Shown: positions 6,241 through 7,270 of the stretch, in pieces
Layout of the letters: each line of letters begins with the position of its first letter
Numbering within the stretch: the first letter of the stretch is position 1
Source of the DNA: Flavobacterium sp.
Lineage (GTDB): Bacteria; Bacteroidota; Bacteroidia; Flavobacteriales; Flavobacteriaceae
Assembly (NCBI GenBank): GCA_012032075.1
Contig: JAAURU010000183.1
Coordinates: forward strand, 1-7,270
DNA length: 7,270 nt
Direction: 5' to 3'
Made by a program: the position numbers and the translations under genes
The notes under the pieces: model-generated
Seen by the model: only the letters and a program-made list of their open reading frames with translations
Databases searched by the model: none
What the model was told of the DNA's origin: nothing

Positions 6241-7270
6241 TTGAGTATTTACAAAAGTCTTTTTAAACAAACTGCAATTTATGGCATGGCAACAGTGTTG
6301 CCTAGGCTTATTAGTTTTTTATTAAATCCATTATATGTTGATGTTTTACCCAAAAGTGAATTTGCCGATGTATCAATAATTTTTGCATGGTTAATTTTCT
6401 TTAATGTAATACTGTCTTATGGAATGGAAACTTCTTTTTTCCGTTTTTATAATGATAATGAAATAGATAAAAACAAAGTCATTACAACTTCTACAATATC
6501 TATTATTTGCTCTAGTATATTTTTTTTAATAATCGCTTTATTTTGTAAAAATTACATCGCTCAAGCTTTAGGATTTAAAGTAGAATATATTGTTTTTACC
6601 ATTTGGATATTGTTTTTGGATGCTTTGGTAATTATCCCTTTTTCTAAATTAAGAGCAGAAAAAAATCCCAACAATATGCAGTAGTAAAATTGGCAAATGT
6701 TCTAATTAATTTTGGATTGAATTTATTTTTTTTATTGGTTTTGCCAAAATTAGTAAATAGTACAACTGATAATATTTTCAATTTAATTTACTTACCTAAT
6801 TTTGAAATTGGTTATATATTCCTTTCTACACTAATATCTAGTTTATTAACTTTTTTATTTTTATCTCCATTCTACATTAAACTAAAATGGCATTTTGATA
6901 AAATGTTATGGGAAAAAATGATGAAATATGGTTTTCCAATTCTAATTGCAGGATTAGCTTTTGCTGTAAATGAACATTTTGATAAAATACTATTAGAGTT
7001 TTTAAATGTAGATAAAGAAGACATAGGTGCTTATTCAGCTTGTTATAAAATAGGAATGTTTATGGTTTTATTTAGAACCGCTTATACTCTTGGAATTGAA
7101 CCCTTTTTTTTCAGTTATGCCAAAGAAAAAAACGCAACAGAAACTTACGCAACAATTACAAAATACTTTGTTATTTTTGGGGCTTTCATGTCTTTATTTA
7201 TAATTGTTTTTTAGATATCTTAAAAAGACCTATTGTTCCAAATGCAACTTACTGGGAAGCGGTAGAGGTT
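6241..7270 (+). pseudogene. Polysaccharide/O-antigen flippase (MOP superfamily, Wzx-like), N-terminal part; frame broken twice as printed and cut by the window end
   Basis: An inner-membrane transporter that would move lipid-linked oligosaccharide across the membrane for surface polysaccharide synthesis. The start is TTG 6241: the N-terminus MSIYKSLFKQTAIYGMATVL followed by PRLISFLLNPLYVDVLP matches the usual beginning of these proteins, and the stop at 6226 in the same frame leaves no upstream ATG. Hydrophobic segments lie at about 11-35, 41-61, 80-102, 117-137, 152-172, 191-214, 229-254, 263-294 and 309-328 (reconstructed numbering). The frame breaks at the A run 6659-6665; one extra A gives LRAEKKSQQYAVVKLANVLI. 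It breaks again at the T run 7207-7212; one extra T gives IIVFLDILKRPIVPNATYWE, in frame to the last base of the window. So 344 residues are visible of a family usually about 430-500 long. The unbroken segments are 6241-6684 and 6690-7214; the TTG at 6690 is an internal leucine. Confidence 0.85.

Noticed and set aside
5802..6266. A 154-codon gene starting with TTG 5802
   Set aside because: Its first codons continue upstream in frame toward the lipoprotein leader and its last ~50 codons are out of frame with the lipoprotein's tail; it is a composite of frameshifted pieces.
70..7270. Programmed frameshifting or a recoding system acting on many genes
   Set aside because: Breaks occur in both directions, in runs as short as four A, without common slippery heptamers or downstream structures; sequencing error explains them more simply.

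Overview
The window looks like the chromosome of a flavobacterium (Bacteroidota, probably Flavobacteriaceae). The DNA is very AT-rich. The secreted enzyme ends in a type IX secretion (T9SS) sorting tail. Start codons lack Shine-Dalgarno sequences, and TAnnTTTG-type -7 promoter elements lie just upstream of several genes. It reads as ordinary core or near-core chromosome; I see no transposase, integrase, tRNA, CRISPR array or defence/conflict system.

Layout, left to right: (1) bases 70-562 (+), a small exported SnoaL/NTF2-like protein; (2) bases 563-647, a convergent gap holding a long imperfect inverted repeat; (3) bases 648-2063 (-), an intact secreted glycoside hydrolase family 8 enzyme with a T9SS tail; (4) about 2141-3089 (-), a short-chain (epimerase-like) L-threonine 3-dehydrogenase; (5) bases 3090-3255, a divergent promoter region; (6) bases 3256-5602 (+), an exported S9 family (DPP IV/prolyl oligopeptidase type) serine peptidase; (7) bases 5677-6208 (+), an uncharacterised lipoprotein; (8) bases 6241 to the window end (+), the N-terminal part of a polysaccharide flippase. 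The genes do not form an obvious pathway. Glucan hydrolysis, peptide hydrolysis and threonine catabolism would suit a polymer- and peptide-degrading heterotroph.

The dominant unusual feature is that almost every gene except the GH8 enzyme is broken by single-base length changes in A/T homopolymers. I place seven with good support (runs at 73-80, 2834-2839, 4205-4210, 5789-5793, 6102-6105, 6659-6665, 7207-7212) and an eighth tentatively (2153-2158). Undoing each one by a single base restores a continuous protein with the expected family motifs. Uncorrected homopolymer errors in the assembly are the simplest explanation, so I describe these loci as probably intact genes whose frames are broken as printed. 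Residue numbers for them refer to the reconstructed proteins. I do not find a convincing undescribed system here.
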